Position numbers and translations under genes: made by a program
Assembly: GCF_040954645.1 (NCBI RefSeq)
Contig: NC_092808.1
Span: forward strand, 114,306,049-114,370,048
Length of the DNA stretch: 64,000 nucleotides
Direction of reading: 5' to 3'
Source of the DNA: Diabrotica undecimpunctata
Taxonomy: Eukaryota; Arthropoda; Insecta; Coleoptera; Chrysomelidae
Notes under the pieces: model-generated
Told to the model about the DNA's origin: nothing
Databases searched by the model: none
The model's input: only the letters and a program-made list of their open reading frames with translations
In this document: positions 1 to 10,672 of the stretch, in pieces
Position numbering within the stretch: position 1 is the stretch's first letter
How the letters are laid out: every line of letters begins with the position of its first letter

Positions 1-649
1 TCAAAAAATATTAATTTTATCAACATTTTTACTAATTTTTGTTTATCTAGATTTTTGCCTATCTATGCACCTCTGTTTAGATACTTCCGGGACTTTCCCG
101 TCGGCGTCGGTTCGTCTGTAAAAATGGTAAATTATTTTGTAGAGCATTGGTAAGTATGGTAAGTTTTATATTACAAACTATCCATATCCATGGGGTGATT
201 CCTTAATATTGTAAAAAAATTATTTGAGTTTCCTACTTAAAGCTCCTTTAAGGTTTTATCTTCTTAGAGACAGTTTGCCTAACACTCCATTACCACCTGA
301 ACAAATGTTAATTCGGTGGGGTACATAGTTAGATGCAGGTTTATAAGACACCGAATATATCGGAAATTTTAAAATTGGATACTACTGCTAGCAAATCGAT
401 AAAAGATTGACAGGATGTTTAAGGTGATATAAAATCACAAAACAATCTTAGTTTTATTAAAAGCAACTTTTGTTTTGTGAGTGAAACAATAAAATATTTG
501 GAGAAACAGTAAATGTCAATAATTGTGTCGATACAAAAAATCAACAGTTTGGAAAACAGATAACAAGTATCCCTGGAAAAATTGGTTAGATAGTATTAAC
601 AAAACTTAATTTTTTTTACTTTTTCGATGAAAAATAACATTCTGTACAT
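1..649. other. AT-rich sequence, nothing recognised
   Basis: No coding exon, repeat structure or RNA gene could be supported here. It may include the 3' remainder of the Penelope-like relic that follows. Confidence 0.4.
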
Positions 650-1985
650 TAAGATACAACACTGCCGTTTTTTCCAACCAAAACTGGATTTATCAATCTT
701 TGTCAAGTGTTCTTTTATCCGTATTTCCAACGTTCTCTCCTTACATTTGAAGGATAATTTTAAGTTAGAAACGCTATTTAAGATTTTGGCTATAATATCT
801 AAAGGATAACCTTTGTTGTCCTTGTAAATATAAAGTATATATTATGTATCCCTTTGTTATCATCGTAAACATAATATAAAGTATAATATTTATCTATACA
901 AAACTTCTGAATTAAAGTTATCGGAGGCAGAGTTGTAAGCTAGAGATCTATTCCTTTTATTCCTTAATTTGTTCAGTATGGTATTCATCAGTATAACAGA
1001 GTAACCATTACTGCGTGCAAGTTGTTTAATGATTTCTAGTTCTGATTTAAAATTCGTGTCTTCGGATAATGCTAAGTTAAGTTTATAGATGTAGCAATAA
1101 AATGAAGCTATCTTCTGTTGAAAAGAACGATTAAAAGACCAAGTGTGCCAGTTTGTGTGTAGGTTTTCTAAAGAATGGAAAAGTTAGTTTGTCATTAATT
1201 CTAGTTAATGTTGATTCTAGGAAATTAATAGAATTAATAGACTTTGTTTTTAAAGTAAATAGCTGGATGTAAAGCGAATCTAGAATGTCTTCTGCATCTG
1301 AAATGTTTCCATCTATAATGGCTACACATCATCTACATATCTAAATCAATGTAGGATTTTTTGGAAGGAACTCTGGAAAAATTGATTGTTGAAGATATTA
1401 TTCTCTATGTTCAAAAATAAATATGCTAGCAATTGCGATAAGGAATTAGCCATAGCCAAACTGGTGCCTGTCTGTAAATGGCATCATTAAAAGAAAAGAA
1501 ATCTTGCGATAAACAAAATTTAAGTAGATTCAAAATATGGGAAGTGGTGTCTCTATGAAACTATAGGAGTAATGGTTTGGAAAAATTGAGAACGTTTGTA
1601 AACAAGTTACTTACATTAAAAGAAACGAAATATGTGCTTTCTATGATATTCAAAGCAAGCAGACGATGCAATAAATCGAGATGAGGAATCTAAAATTGTA
1701 AGTAAAAACCTTTGATGAACTGGCTTCTAGTACTCAATATACGAGTAATTAAAAATATGGAAATGTATTTTTTATTTAAAACTAACAATCTATTTACTAG
1801 GTCGGTAGAACTTTTGACAGAATAAGTAGGTTGAAAAAATAGTGAGGATTGTAAAATGGAGTTAATTTTAGACAATGTAACAACGGAGGTGTTAAAGAAA
1901 CTAACTACTGATCTTATAGGAACACCATGTTATAGTTGGGATTTGACAAAATGAAGGATTTCTCTTTAATGTTATGTGACTCTAG
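650..1985 (-). pseudogene. Penelope-like element RT/endonuclease relic
   Basis: Reading the minus strand downward in broken frames gives the landmarks of a Penelope-like reverse transcriptase. A VPIRSVVS segment lies near 1920 (the family's P-RPIVS). A stretch matching the MGSPLSP region lies near 1430-1470 (GTSLAMANSLSQLLA). The catalytic RYVDDV lies near 1320-1345, followed by FTLKTKSINSINFLEST near 1210-1260, FFRKPTHKLAHL near 1140-1180 and a NGYSVI segment near 990. The segment CKERTLEIRIKEHL near 690-760 resembles the end of a GIY-YIG endonuclease. Frameshifts and stops occur throughout, so it is dead. The assignment rests on the order and spacing of these motifs, not on a database search. 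No termini or target-site duplication were found. Confidence 0.75.
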
Positions 1986-3309
1986 GAAATTTTATTCAGA
2001 TAGTTTTTATTAACATTAATTAAAAAGTGCGGAGAAAATAGTTTTTTACAATTATCTCATCAAATTATTGATGGATTTCAACTGGTAAACATTCAAATGG
2101 TCACTTCATAACACAATATTTTCTCAATTTAAAAATTAACTAAAAATTAAAGAAAAAAACTACATTTAGAACTTTGGCCTTGGTTTATAGAGAAAATAAG
2201 GCCGATCTGACTACCTCGATATGTGTTACACTGTTCTTCCTATTACTTAAAGCTATCGAATACCCATAATAAATTTTCCTGCGGATAATAAAACTGATCA
2301 TTTTTTCATTTCAAGACTGAGTTCATTCTAACCTCATCTCAACATAATCGAATTATGTCATGTATAACTGACTGATTTTTACGGCAAAGAGTTATAAATT
2401 ATTTTGATTGGTAAATAAAGATTTTCTACTTCTATTTTTTGTGGTATTCAAAAATTTGCACAATATGTGAATCAAAACCCTTGGTTTGCAATATTGGCCG
2501 TAAATAATAATAACACCTTGATAATACGTCCATTTGTCTATATAAGTATGTACATTAAATATTTATCCTATATATCAAAAGTTTAAATACTTATTGCTGC
2601 CTACGGTATTCCTCTATAGTTCTTATACAAATAGCAATGGGAATAATAAAACTATAAAAAAAATAAAAAAACAGATTTTTTTTCAAAAAATGTCATTAAA
2701 AAGCCCTTAAAAAAGTGATGTTTGTTTGCTATATAATATTTTTTTATGTATGTCTTTCTAAATAGGTGAACCGAAAAGTTGGTTATAAAACCTTCGAAAT
2801 GATACAAGGTGAAAAAAAAGTATCAGAATGGAAGCCTTTGTAAAAGGAAAAAATATAACAAAGGGAGTGAGTTTTTGATGGGAAAAAATGTTTTATCATG
2901 AGTTTCGGCAAAACTACTCAGTCCTATGGAAAAAAGTTTAACGTTGTCAGCAAATTTGTGGATAATAAAAAGATCTCGTATTTACACTATTTTTACACAA
3001 CTTCAAATTTTATTCGAAAAATGAAGCTACTTTTTAAATAAAAAATCATAAGTAACTAATTTTAGCAGTTAGTTAATTTAGTGTAATATCCTTTCCAAAC
3101 TAGCTGGTATTTTTAAAATGGCATTTTTCAGCCAGGAGCATTTTCTTCTTCCTGGACCCCTTCTTTCTTCCACTTTCCCTTTCATTATCAGTCGAGTGTG
3201 ACCTTGCCGAAACGTCGCCAAAACAATGGTTTTTCAAAAAACCAAAACTACTTAACGCGGAGTCAAACACGGAAAACATCTGAAACCACATATAGCTCCC
3301 GCGGAAATT

Positions 3310-3318
<9 letters not shown>
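1986..3318. other. AT-rich sequence, nothing firmly recognised
   Basis: No supported gene. A 63-codon minus-strand frame at 3100-3291 is basic towards its end (RKKGSRKKK) and its base composition looks less AT-rich than its surroundings. I do not recognise it and it has no visible splice context; it may be a transposon scrap. Confidence 0.35.

Positions 3319-3357
<39 letters not shown>
3319..3357. repeat. (TA)n microsatellite
   Basis: Uninterrupted TA dinucleotide run of about 38 bp. Confidence 0.97.
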
Positions 3358-3362
<5 letters not shown>

Positions 3363-4460
3363 TAGTAAAACAACATGATGTCAGGTGATAAGTGCCCCAG
3401 CTCATATTTTATTTTTACTTGGATTATATGCACAAAAATTTATTATTTTAAAAATTTAATGACTGACTGTAGATGACAATTGATTGAATACCCCGTCGCA
3501 TGCGACGAGAAAAGTTACCAGTCTTTTATATACGATTAATTCTAAATACAGTGTTACCACCTTTGTGTATCTACAATTCCTATACAAAACAAATAAAGTC
3601 TTCCAGCTTAAATTGAAAGTTTCTTTAGTGCATGACTTGCATGTAAATTAAATTTAAATATTGAATCATCTGCCTCAATAGATTTATTTTATGTGCCATT
3701 TATATAAATCAAAGATAGTCGATATAAATTTATACAGCCGTTCGTCTTTCTGTCGATATGTTAGAATGCAGTACAAGCAAAATCTTGCGATTTAAATTTC
3801 AAACGAAACATCAGCACTGAATGTTAAGTAGCTAGTAGATTGTGTCCTACGACTCCGTTCAACATGCGGAATCGTATGTATAGTGTTTTACATTATTTAT
3901 ATTGCAAACTCTCGTAAAATATAAAACAAATACCTATATACGAAAAAGTAATTACAAAACAACACATTACGGATTATTTGTAAATCTATTTGATAGGCAA
4001 ATGTATATTAAGGTCGACATTTAATAAACTTTTATATAATATTTAAAATCTAAAACCCTAAATCATACCGATCAACGTAACGTGGAGAACATCAAATAAT
4101 CCCTAGGGATTAGACGATAATTCTTAAGACGTTGTCCTGTCTTTGCCAGGGGTCTTTATCTTTACCATCTACTTTGACGGTCATGAACGAAAACGAAATA
4201 TTCAAAAGACAGTCGTTGAACTTTATGAGTTTGAGTTTGTATCAGCCCGAGTGTCTGACTAAGCAAGGCTGCTAAAATGATGCCATAACACTCTATTGAT
4301 ACCGATTCGAACACGGAAAGTTTGACTAATTAGTCCTCCTACGCCATATATGTAGCTTTTCAATTCATCAAAGCGATACCAGCTTTTGTTAAAATAATTA
4401 ATCTTTTGCACATTTCGTATAGAGGACGGAAAACGATATTATTAAATCGTTTTCGTGTAT

Positions 4461-4463
<3 letters not shown>
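3358..4463. other. AT-rich sequence, nothing recognised
   Basis: No coding potential, tandem structure or terminal repeats were found between the two TA runs. Confidence 0.4.

Positions 4464-4532
<69 letters not shown>
4464..4532. repeat. (TA)n microsatellite at left edge of tandem array
   Basis: About 68 bp of pure TA. It abuts the inverted partial monomer that opens the 359-bp repeat array; an equivalent run closes the array at 6627-6686. Confidence 0.97.
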
Positions 4533-4535
<3 letters not shown>

Positions 4536-4899
4536 CTCTCTCTGATAGTAAATTAGGTGAACCGCAAATTCAAAGCCTCTTACTAGAGACTTTTAACGAC
4601 GCTAGAAGTCCTTTTACTTCAACATGCATCTACGATTCACCTTTGAAAATTACTTTCATTTAAACGTCTTTCTCTACGTAAAGAGCGAAAAAGATAGTAA
4701 TTTTCAAAGGTGAATCGTAGATGCATGTTGAAGTAAAAGGACTTCTAGCGTCGTTAAAAGTCTCTAGTAAGAGGCTTTGAATTTGCGTTTCACCTAATTT
4801 ACTATCAGAGAGAGGTCTCTGGACTTCTTGTTACTTCGTATAGATGTCGATGCTAGCGTACCTGGCTGTTATTTTGGTTATAATAACCAAATACTAGAC

Positions 4900-5003
4900 T
4901 GCATTTCATTTCAGTTGAACTTCCACAAGTGCTCCTGATGATGATTTGAATAACTCGAAACACGTGTAGAGCAATGGTGGAGTTCCGATTGAAATGAAAT
5001 GCA
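4900..5003 (+). ncRNA. Hammerhead ribozyme motif, copy 1 (type I)
   Basis: Core CTGATGA at 4935-4941 and GAAA at 4957-4960. Stem III is minimal: the last A of GAAA pairs with U and C pairs with G around loop ACGU, placing the scissile bond after GUA (4968/4969). Stem I pairs GCTC (4931-4934) with GAGC (4969-4972), then TTCCAC with GTGGAG, then a 14-bp outer helix. Stem II is weakened here, since copy 1 has GATTT where the other copies have GAGTT opposite AACTC. One extra U separates CUGAUGA from stem II. Confidence 0.75.
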
Positions 5004-5258
5004 ATCTTTCACTTTCATTTAAACGTCTTTCTTTACGTAAAGAGCGAAAAAGATAGTAATTTTCAAAGGTGAATCGTAGATGCATGTTGAAGTAAAAGGA
5101 CTTCTAGCGTCGTTAAAAGTCTCTAGTAAGAGGCTTTGAATTTGCGTTTCACCTAATTTACTATCAGAGAGAGGTCTCTGGACTTCTTGTTACTTCGTAT
5201 AGATGTCGATGCTAGCGTACCTGGCTGTTATTTTGGTTATAATAACCAAATACTAGAC

Positions 5259-5362
5259 TGCATTTCATTTCAGTTGAACTTCCACAAGTGCTCCTGATGA
5301 TGAGTTGAATAACTCGAAACACGTGTAGAGCAATGGTGGAGTTCCGATTGAAATGAAATGCA
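5259..5362 (+). ncRNA. Hammerhead ribozyme motif, copy 2 (type I)
   Basis: CTGATGA at 5294-5300, stem II GAGTT/AACTC with loop GAAT, GAAA, short stem III with loop ACGU, predicted cleavage 5327/5328, stem I GCTC/GAGC extended outward. It lies 359 bp after copy 1. Seen directly; catalytic activity is inferred. Confidence 0.8.
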
Positions 5363-5617
5363 ATCTTTCACTTTCATTTAAACGTCTTTCTCTACGTAAA
5401 GAGCGAAAAAGATAGTAATTTTCAAAGGTGAATCGTAGATGCGTGTTGAAGTAAAAGGACTTCTAGTGTCGTTAAAAGTCTCTAGTAAGAGGCTTTGAAT
5501 TTGCGGTTCACCTAATTTACTATCAGAGAGAGGTCTCTGAACTTCTTGTTACTTCGTATAGATGTCGATGCTAGCGTACCTGGCTGTTATTTTGGTTATA
5601 ATAACCAAATACTAGAC

Positions 5618-5721
5618 TGCATTTCATTTCAGTTGAACTTCCACAAGTGCTCCTGATGATGAGTTGAATAACTCGAAACACGTGTAGAGCAATGGTGGAG
5701 TTCCGATTGAAATGAAATGCA
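5618..5721 (+). ncRNA. Hammerhead ribozyme motif, copy 3 (type I)
   Basis: CTGATGA at 5653-5659, stem II of 5 bp, GAAA, stem III closed by ACGU, predicted cleavage 5686/5687. All core bases and stem I partners agree with copy 2. Confidence 0.8.
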
Positions 5722-5969
5722 ATCTTTTACTTTCATTTAAACGTCTTTCTCTACGTAAAGAGCGAAAAAGATAGTAATTTTCAAAGGTGAATCGTAGATG
5801 CGTGTTGAAGTAAAACTAGCGTCGTTAAAAGTCTCTAGTAAGAGGCTTTGAATTTGCGGTTCACCTAATTTACTATCAGAGAGAGGTCTCTGAACTTCTT
5901 GTTACTTCGTATAAATGCGATGCTAGCGTACCTGGCTGTTATTTTGGTTATAATAACCAAATACTAGAC

Positions 5970-6073
5970 TGCATTTCATTTCAGTTGAACTTCCACAAGT
6001 GCTCCTGATGATGAGTTGAATAACTCGAAACACGTGTAGAGCAATGGTGGAGTTCCGATTGAAATGAAATGCA
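5970..6073 (+). ncRNA. Hammerhead ribozyme motif, copy 4 (type I)
   Basis: Same core and stems as copy 2; predicted cleavage 6038/6039. The 7-bp deletion of this unit lies upstream of the ribozyme and leaves it untouched. Confidence 0.8.
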
Positions 6074-6328
6074 ATCTTTTACTTTCATTTAAACGTCTTT
6101 CTCTACGTAAAGAGCGAAAAAGATAGTAATTTTCAAAGGTGAATCGTAGATGCATGTTGAAGTAAAAGGACTTCTAGCGTCGTTAAAAGTCTCTAGTAAG
6201 AGGCTTTGAATTTGCGGTTCACCTAATTTACTATCAGAGAGAGGTCTCTGGACTTCTTGTTACTTCGTATAGATGTCAATGCTAGCGTACCTGGCTGTTA
6301 TTTTGGTTATAATAACCAAATACTAGAC

Positions 6329-6432
6329 TGCATTTCATTTCAGTTGAATTTCCACAAGTGCTCCTGATGATGAGTTGAATAACTCGAAACACGTGTAGAG
6401 CAATGGTGGAGTTCCGATTGAAATGAAATGCA
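6329..6432 (+). ncRNA. Hammerhead ribozyme motif, copy 5 (type I)
   Basis: Same core; predicted cleavage 6397/6398. One base change (C to T just upstream of TTCCAC) falls in the outer part of stem I. The sixth unit ends before reaching its hammerhead. Confidence 0.8.
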
Positions 6433-6625
6433 ATCTTTCACTTTCATTTAAACGTCTTTCTCTACGTAAAGAGCGAAAAAGATAGTAATTTTCAAAGGTG
6501 AATCGTAGATGCATGTTGAAGTAAAAGGACTTCTAGCGTCGTTAAAAGTCTCTAGTAAGAGGCTTTGAATTTGCGGTTCACCTAATTTACTATCAGAGAG
6601 AGGTCTCTGGACTTCTTGTTACTTC

Positions 6626-6626
<1 letters not shown>

Positions 6627-6686
<60 letters not shown>
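6627..6686. repeat. (TA)n microsatellite at right edge of tandem array
   Basis: About 60 bp of TA joined directly to the truncated sixth monomer. Confidence 0.97.
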
Positions 6687-6690
<4 letters not shown>

Positions 6691-7170
6691 CATTTTTCGC
6701 TTGGTCACAAATTGACTTCCTTAGTGTTTTATGACCATGTATACCACATGTTAGTCTATCCAAACTTATCGAGTCATTATTTAGCTTGCTTAATTTTTTT
6801 TATGAGTTTATAGGTTGCATCTCTTTTTAATGTCTCTTTTTTTATATTCCATCGTATATACATTAGCCTTAAAATATCCTGTATCACGCAATCACTTTTG
6901 GCAACATTTTAGGTGTTTTCATAAATACTTTTACTTACCCTTAAATCGAGTTTTATATTCCGGAGTTCGAGACATACCGTGTTTGATGGTCTTCGTTAGT
7001 TTCATATGTTTTTTGGCACTTGACATAAGTGAAAAATAAAGAAATAAGAGTGTTATTTAAATTATATATTTCTATATTTCTTACATAATATATAAAATTT
7101 GTAAAATTCATTTTATACTAAGTAAGTTATACAAAGTAAGATAAGTCTTATCAATTTATTTCTTTTGCAG
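6687..7170. other. Sequence upstream of first visible formin exon
   Basis: No other exon seen. The last bases form a pyrimidine-rich tract ending tttcttttgcag, a good acceptor for the exon at 7171. Confidence 0.5.
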
Positions 7171-7380
7171 GCCGTCACTAAGGAGGATCTCGGCATGGAT
7201 TCGTCCAGGATAGGACTGGACTTCATCGTCGAGAACCCCGATTATATTCGAAAGTTAGCGGCAGCCTTGGATACTCAAAATGCTACTGTCAAGAAACAAG
7301 TATTCGAATTGCTGTCAGCTCTGTGCGTCCACAACGAAGATGGCCGAGCAAGGGCACTTGATACATTAGATCATTTTAAG
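7171..7380 (+). CDS. form3: Inverted formin (INF2/form3) exon, FH3/DID part 1
   Basis: Seventy codons, phase 0 at both ends, between acceptor tttcttttgcag (ends 7170) and donor gtaggt (7381). The protein segment contains IVENPDYIRKLAAALDTQ and [13 protein letters not shown], followed by ALDTLDHFK. These fit the armadillo-like diaphanous-inhibitory region of INF2 ([21 protein letters not shown]-type). Formins nucleate and elongate actin filaments; the INF2 subgroup also severs them, and this N-terminal domain binds the C-terminal region for autoinhibition. The exon starts inside the domain, so earlier exons must lie upstream of the window. The next exon is 14.8 kb away. The INF2 assignment, rather than DAAM or Diaphanous, is judged from this and the following exons taken together. 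Confidence 0.93.
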
Positions 7381-7984
7381 GTAGGTACTTCAGTTGTTCT
7401 TATTTAGTAAGAATTTATTTCGTATTTCCTTAGTTTTTGTTTGGTTTTGTAACCAAAATTCTGTGGGTAACACGAATGTTAACGTGCCCGTCTAGTATGT
7501 CCTGAGTGGTGTATTAATGAACTCAGTTTCATACCAACACAATATATTTATTCTTATTAAGATTAGAGAGCCATTTCAGTACAAATACAGTGTTACTGAA
7601 CCACATAATAGTTTATGGAGAAAATAACGTAGGCTTTCCTTGATACCAGTACCATAATATGCTGAAAAAACTGCATTGGAAGTATTTAAATCTCTAGTCA
7701 AAAAGGATAAAAGGCGTCCTAAAAAACGATGTACAAAATTGTAAGTATTTTGCATTGTTAAACAGAAGAAACCGTTCAAATAAACTTAGGCGCATATTGA
7801 GAGAATATTTGAATTTTACAGCTTTGAGGATTAGATACTAAATTTATAAAGAGAAAGCTATATGAGTATTTCTTAAAATAAAAAATATCTGCGTTATAGC
7901 ATTCAAAAATGAAATACAGTGATAGGCTCATGCCTGTTTTACTTCGATTAGTTAGCATCAATTGATGTTAAACCACCTTTTTCT
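7381..7984. other. Intron start, nothing recognised
   Basis: AT-rich intronic sequence after the donor; no supported feature. Confidence 0.4.
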
Positions 7985-8304
7985 CGAGAGTCCCATTGTC
8001 TTTCTTCTGATTGGTGATCCTTTTTTTGTCATTATTACTGTTTCGTTTTCTGACATTCTTTCTAGATATTGATTCCATTCTATTTTTCTTCTTTTTTTTC
8101 TCTATTTGAAATCTTGCTCGTATTTCTTCACTTCATACGTGTTTCCGCTATGAACGCCATTATTGGCCTTACTGTTGATTTATATATCCTAGTTTTCATT
8201 TTGACTAGGTATTTGTTTCACCGTTTTGTGTTACTTAGACATTGTGTTGATCTGTTCTCCTTATTTACTTGTTTGTGTAGTTCTTCTTCCACTTTTCACC
8301 ATTG
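7985..8304 (-). pseudogene. Non-LTR RT 3' fragment (RTE-like)
   Basis: The minus strand encodes broken pieces of the C-terminal region of an RTE-like polyprotein: MKTRIYKSTVRPIM, then AETR, then IEWNQYLERMSENE, then SPIRRKTMG and SRKRW. The same module occurs at 47.6-48.1 kb. It is 5' truncated and frameshifted. Confidence 0.7.
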
Positions 8305-8625
8305 CCAACCATGTTAAAAAATTGGCTAATATGTTTTTTGGAATCACACCAGCAGAACTAGGGCGTTTAGCAGATCAGTTTGCTGAAGCAGATAAAATAA
8401 AACACTGTCTCGACTCGATAAAAAATTCGCTGGTCAAGATTGGTTAGAACTCTTTTTAAAGCGTCGTTCAGACGCTTGAAAGAGGGAAAAATATTACCAT
8501 AGTATGCGCTGTAAATGCTTCAGGACAGTTTGTCCCTCCTATGTTCATATTCCGTCGAATACGTATGCATCCACAATTAATGAGAGATCCGCATACTCTA
8601 AACTTAATTACTTATGCTTTTTCTG
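8305..8625 (+). pseudogene. pogo/jerky-like transposase fragment, plus strand
   Basis: The frame around 8318-8447 gives FFGITPAELGRLADQFAEAD, like the conserved CENP-B/HTH-adjacent block of pogo-superfamily transposases. A second piece at about 8480-8580 gives [16 protein letters not shown] and VPPMFIF, the region after the first catalytic Asp. The central part of the protein is deleted between them. Inactive. Confidence 0.65.
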
Positions 8626-9420
8626 AAGTGTTTGTAAGATTAAAAATGTGTATGCTTTCTTGTCTTGTCATTTGAAGAAGTGAGAATGTCAACATGAGAG
8701 CTATGACCATCCTACATAATAATAACAGGTGGGTCCTGGGTTGTTTCTTAAAAAAATGTTTTTGCAATAATTTTGAAACAGTTTCGCTTCCATTTAGCCA
8801 TTTTTTGTGGCCAAATAGGTTATCCGGATATTTGTCATCCCTTTTTGCGAGCCATGAGTCCCACACATTCTTATGCGGTGGTAGTTTTCTTTCCCATACT
8901 CACTAGTTACTCTATGAGCAGCTGTTCCATTTGAAAAAACTTTTAATCTGATCGGATCTAAACAAAGACTAGTTTCTTCTATATTGTAGGTAGCTGAGGA
9001 AGAAACAACTTTTATGACTTTTTTAGCAGAGTAATCACTGACAATAAATAGATCCACACTCCCTTTTCCTGCTGCTTTCACTATTTGTGAATCGATCTTA
9101 TTTCGATCTTATGCTCGTTTGCATAACAACCTATAAGTAACAACACTTCTTTCTTAGACAGGCCAAACCCCCATTTGTCCACTTCCATAATGTTTCCTGC
9201 TACTTTTTTTCTTTTTTTCAACATCATCTTCTAACATGTTTCAATAAGGTTGCTTTGGAAATCTTATAAATTATTGATGCTCTGTGTACAGTTATTTTTT
9301 TTTTTTTCTCCCCAGCTTCAATGGCTGATTTTAGAGTATGTTTGGGGTAAAGAAACAGCGGCTTTTTGGAACGTACGTACACACCATGTCTAACATAAAT
9401 AAGATAAATTATCAATTACA
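8626..9420 (-). pseudogene. pogo/jerky-like transposase fragment, minus strand
   Basis: Running down the minus strand: an HTH_psq-like start at 9224-9360 (VHRASIIYKISKATL), a block at about 8880-9000 with the remains of the N-DETG region (YNIEETSLCL, HRVTSEYGKENY), and DGHSSHVDILTSS at about 8665-8705, the second catalytic Asp block. Stops and frame changes are frequent. It lies head-to-head with the plus-strand fragment before it, so the two cannot be one collinear copy. Confidence 0.65.
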
Positions 9421-9905
9421 AACTGGGACAAGTGGAATCTAACATAGGTTCTTGATCGAAACCGCTTGCTCGCTTGACCAGTACACCATTTTGTTGGGGT
9501 AAGTATAACCCATGCATTGATTACTTAATGTGAACTAATGTACGTTTTCCCTGCGTTTGAAATATAAAGGACTACTCTCTAGTGGGTACTTACTTGAACA
9601 GTTTAAATAATTTCTCAATTCTGTTCGAAATTATACACACTGACAACGAAAACCTGATAAATAACTATGCAACGACACGTCAACAATCTGTCGGCTGTCA
9701 AATTCAAACCGTAAATGAATATCTACCACAGAGCATATAAAGATTATAAATAGGCTAGTATTCAATAGGTGGAGACATTTGGCAAGAGTTTAGCATAATA
9801 AGCATTGATTCCACTTGCCTCAATTTTCCACTTGCCCCGGTGTACCGGACTTACTCTTTACGATTTAATTGTCGTTATTTTGCTGAGGTCCAAAATATTT
9901 CAGAT

Positions 9906-10672
9906 GTAATTTTATCGTTTGGAATTATAGGTATCATTTCTATTTTTGGGTGTATTCATTGATTGTAATCTCAAATGGTCAGAGCAAGTGAATTCAGTGA
10001 ACATGAAATTGAATAAAGCTTTTTATGCTATATCTAGAATTAAAAACACACTACCCATCTCGGCATTAATGAACGTTTATTATAGCCTTGCTTACAGCCA
10101 CATGTGCTACAATGTAATTTTGTGGGGGAACTCAGTAGATAGTAACAAAGTGTTCATTAACCAAAAAAAAATTATCCGTAAAATTTTTAATTTGGATTAT
10201 CAACAGTCTTGTAAACCAGTTTTTATTAAACATCAAATTTTAACTTTCTACTGCCTATATATCTATAAATGTTTACTTTATGTCAAAGAGGAAATCAATT
10301 CATTTCCAGTAAATTCAAAATTGCTTCAGATATATGGGACTGACCTTATACAATCATTTGCCAAAAACTGTGAAAGAAATACCACTTATCTCTAAATTTA
10401 AAAAAAATGTTAAAGATTTACTCTTAAGAAAAGCATATTATTCTATAAATGAATATCTTGAGGACAAACTGCAATAGCTTCATATTTTACTTGTAAAAAT
10501 GATATTTTATATATTTTATGTTTTGTCAATTTTTTTTACACTGTGAATATTGTATTATACACATTAATGTTTTTTATACCAAATTCTGTAGTGACGTATC
10601 CTATACATTTATTTTGAATGTCTTAAAGGATCAATAAAGATGACTATGACTATGACTATGACTATTACGTTA
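9906..10672 (+). pseudogene. CR1/Daphne-like non-LTR 3' end with (GACTAT) tail
   Basis: An open frame at 9946-10395 encodes the RT thumb and C-terminal region (GVFIDCNLKWSEQV, then YYSLAYSHMCYNVILWGN, then KKIIRKIFNL). A frameshift near 10355 moves the remaining residues (LPKTVKEIPLISKFKKNVKD) to another frame, ending at a stop near 10478. The 3' end is ataaagatgactatgactat, an AATAAA-like element followed by a GACTAT tandem tail near 10636-10662, as in several CR1/I-group elements. It is 5' truncated within the RT. Clade is a judgement from sequence style. Confidence 0.7.

Larger units (their letters stand above)
4533..6628 (+). repeat. 359-bp tandem repeat array with hammerhead ribozyme in each complete unit
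   Basis: Units begin at 4652, 5011, 5370, 5729, 6081 and 6440 (start to start 359, 359, 359, 352 and 359 bp); the sixth is cut short by a TA run at about 6627. Copies differ by only a few substitutions, apart from a 7-bp deletion in the fourth. The first 121 bp of the block (4533-4653) are a reverse-complement copy of 4696-4817, making a large hairpin at the left edge. Each complete unit contains a 14-bp inverted repeat (TGCATTTCATTTCA) enclosing a hammerhead core. Monomer size, tandem arrangement and a type I hammerhead match what is known of animal retrozymes, but retrozyme identity is inference. An ordinary hammerhead satellite is the alternative. Confidence 0.9.

Noticed and set aside
4406..4663. 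85-codon open frame with a long IYIYIY run
   Set aside because: It is the translated TA microsatellite plus the inverted monomer; not a gene. The same applies to similar frames at 24.6 and 40.6 kb.
4652..6628. Relation to the Drosophila 359-bp (1.688) satellite
   Set aside because: Only the unit length agrees; the sequence, with a hammerhead core, is unlike what I know of that satellite.
4652..6628. CRISPR array
   Set aside because: Units are full-length near-identical tandem copies with no unique spacers, in eukaryotic context.
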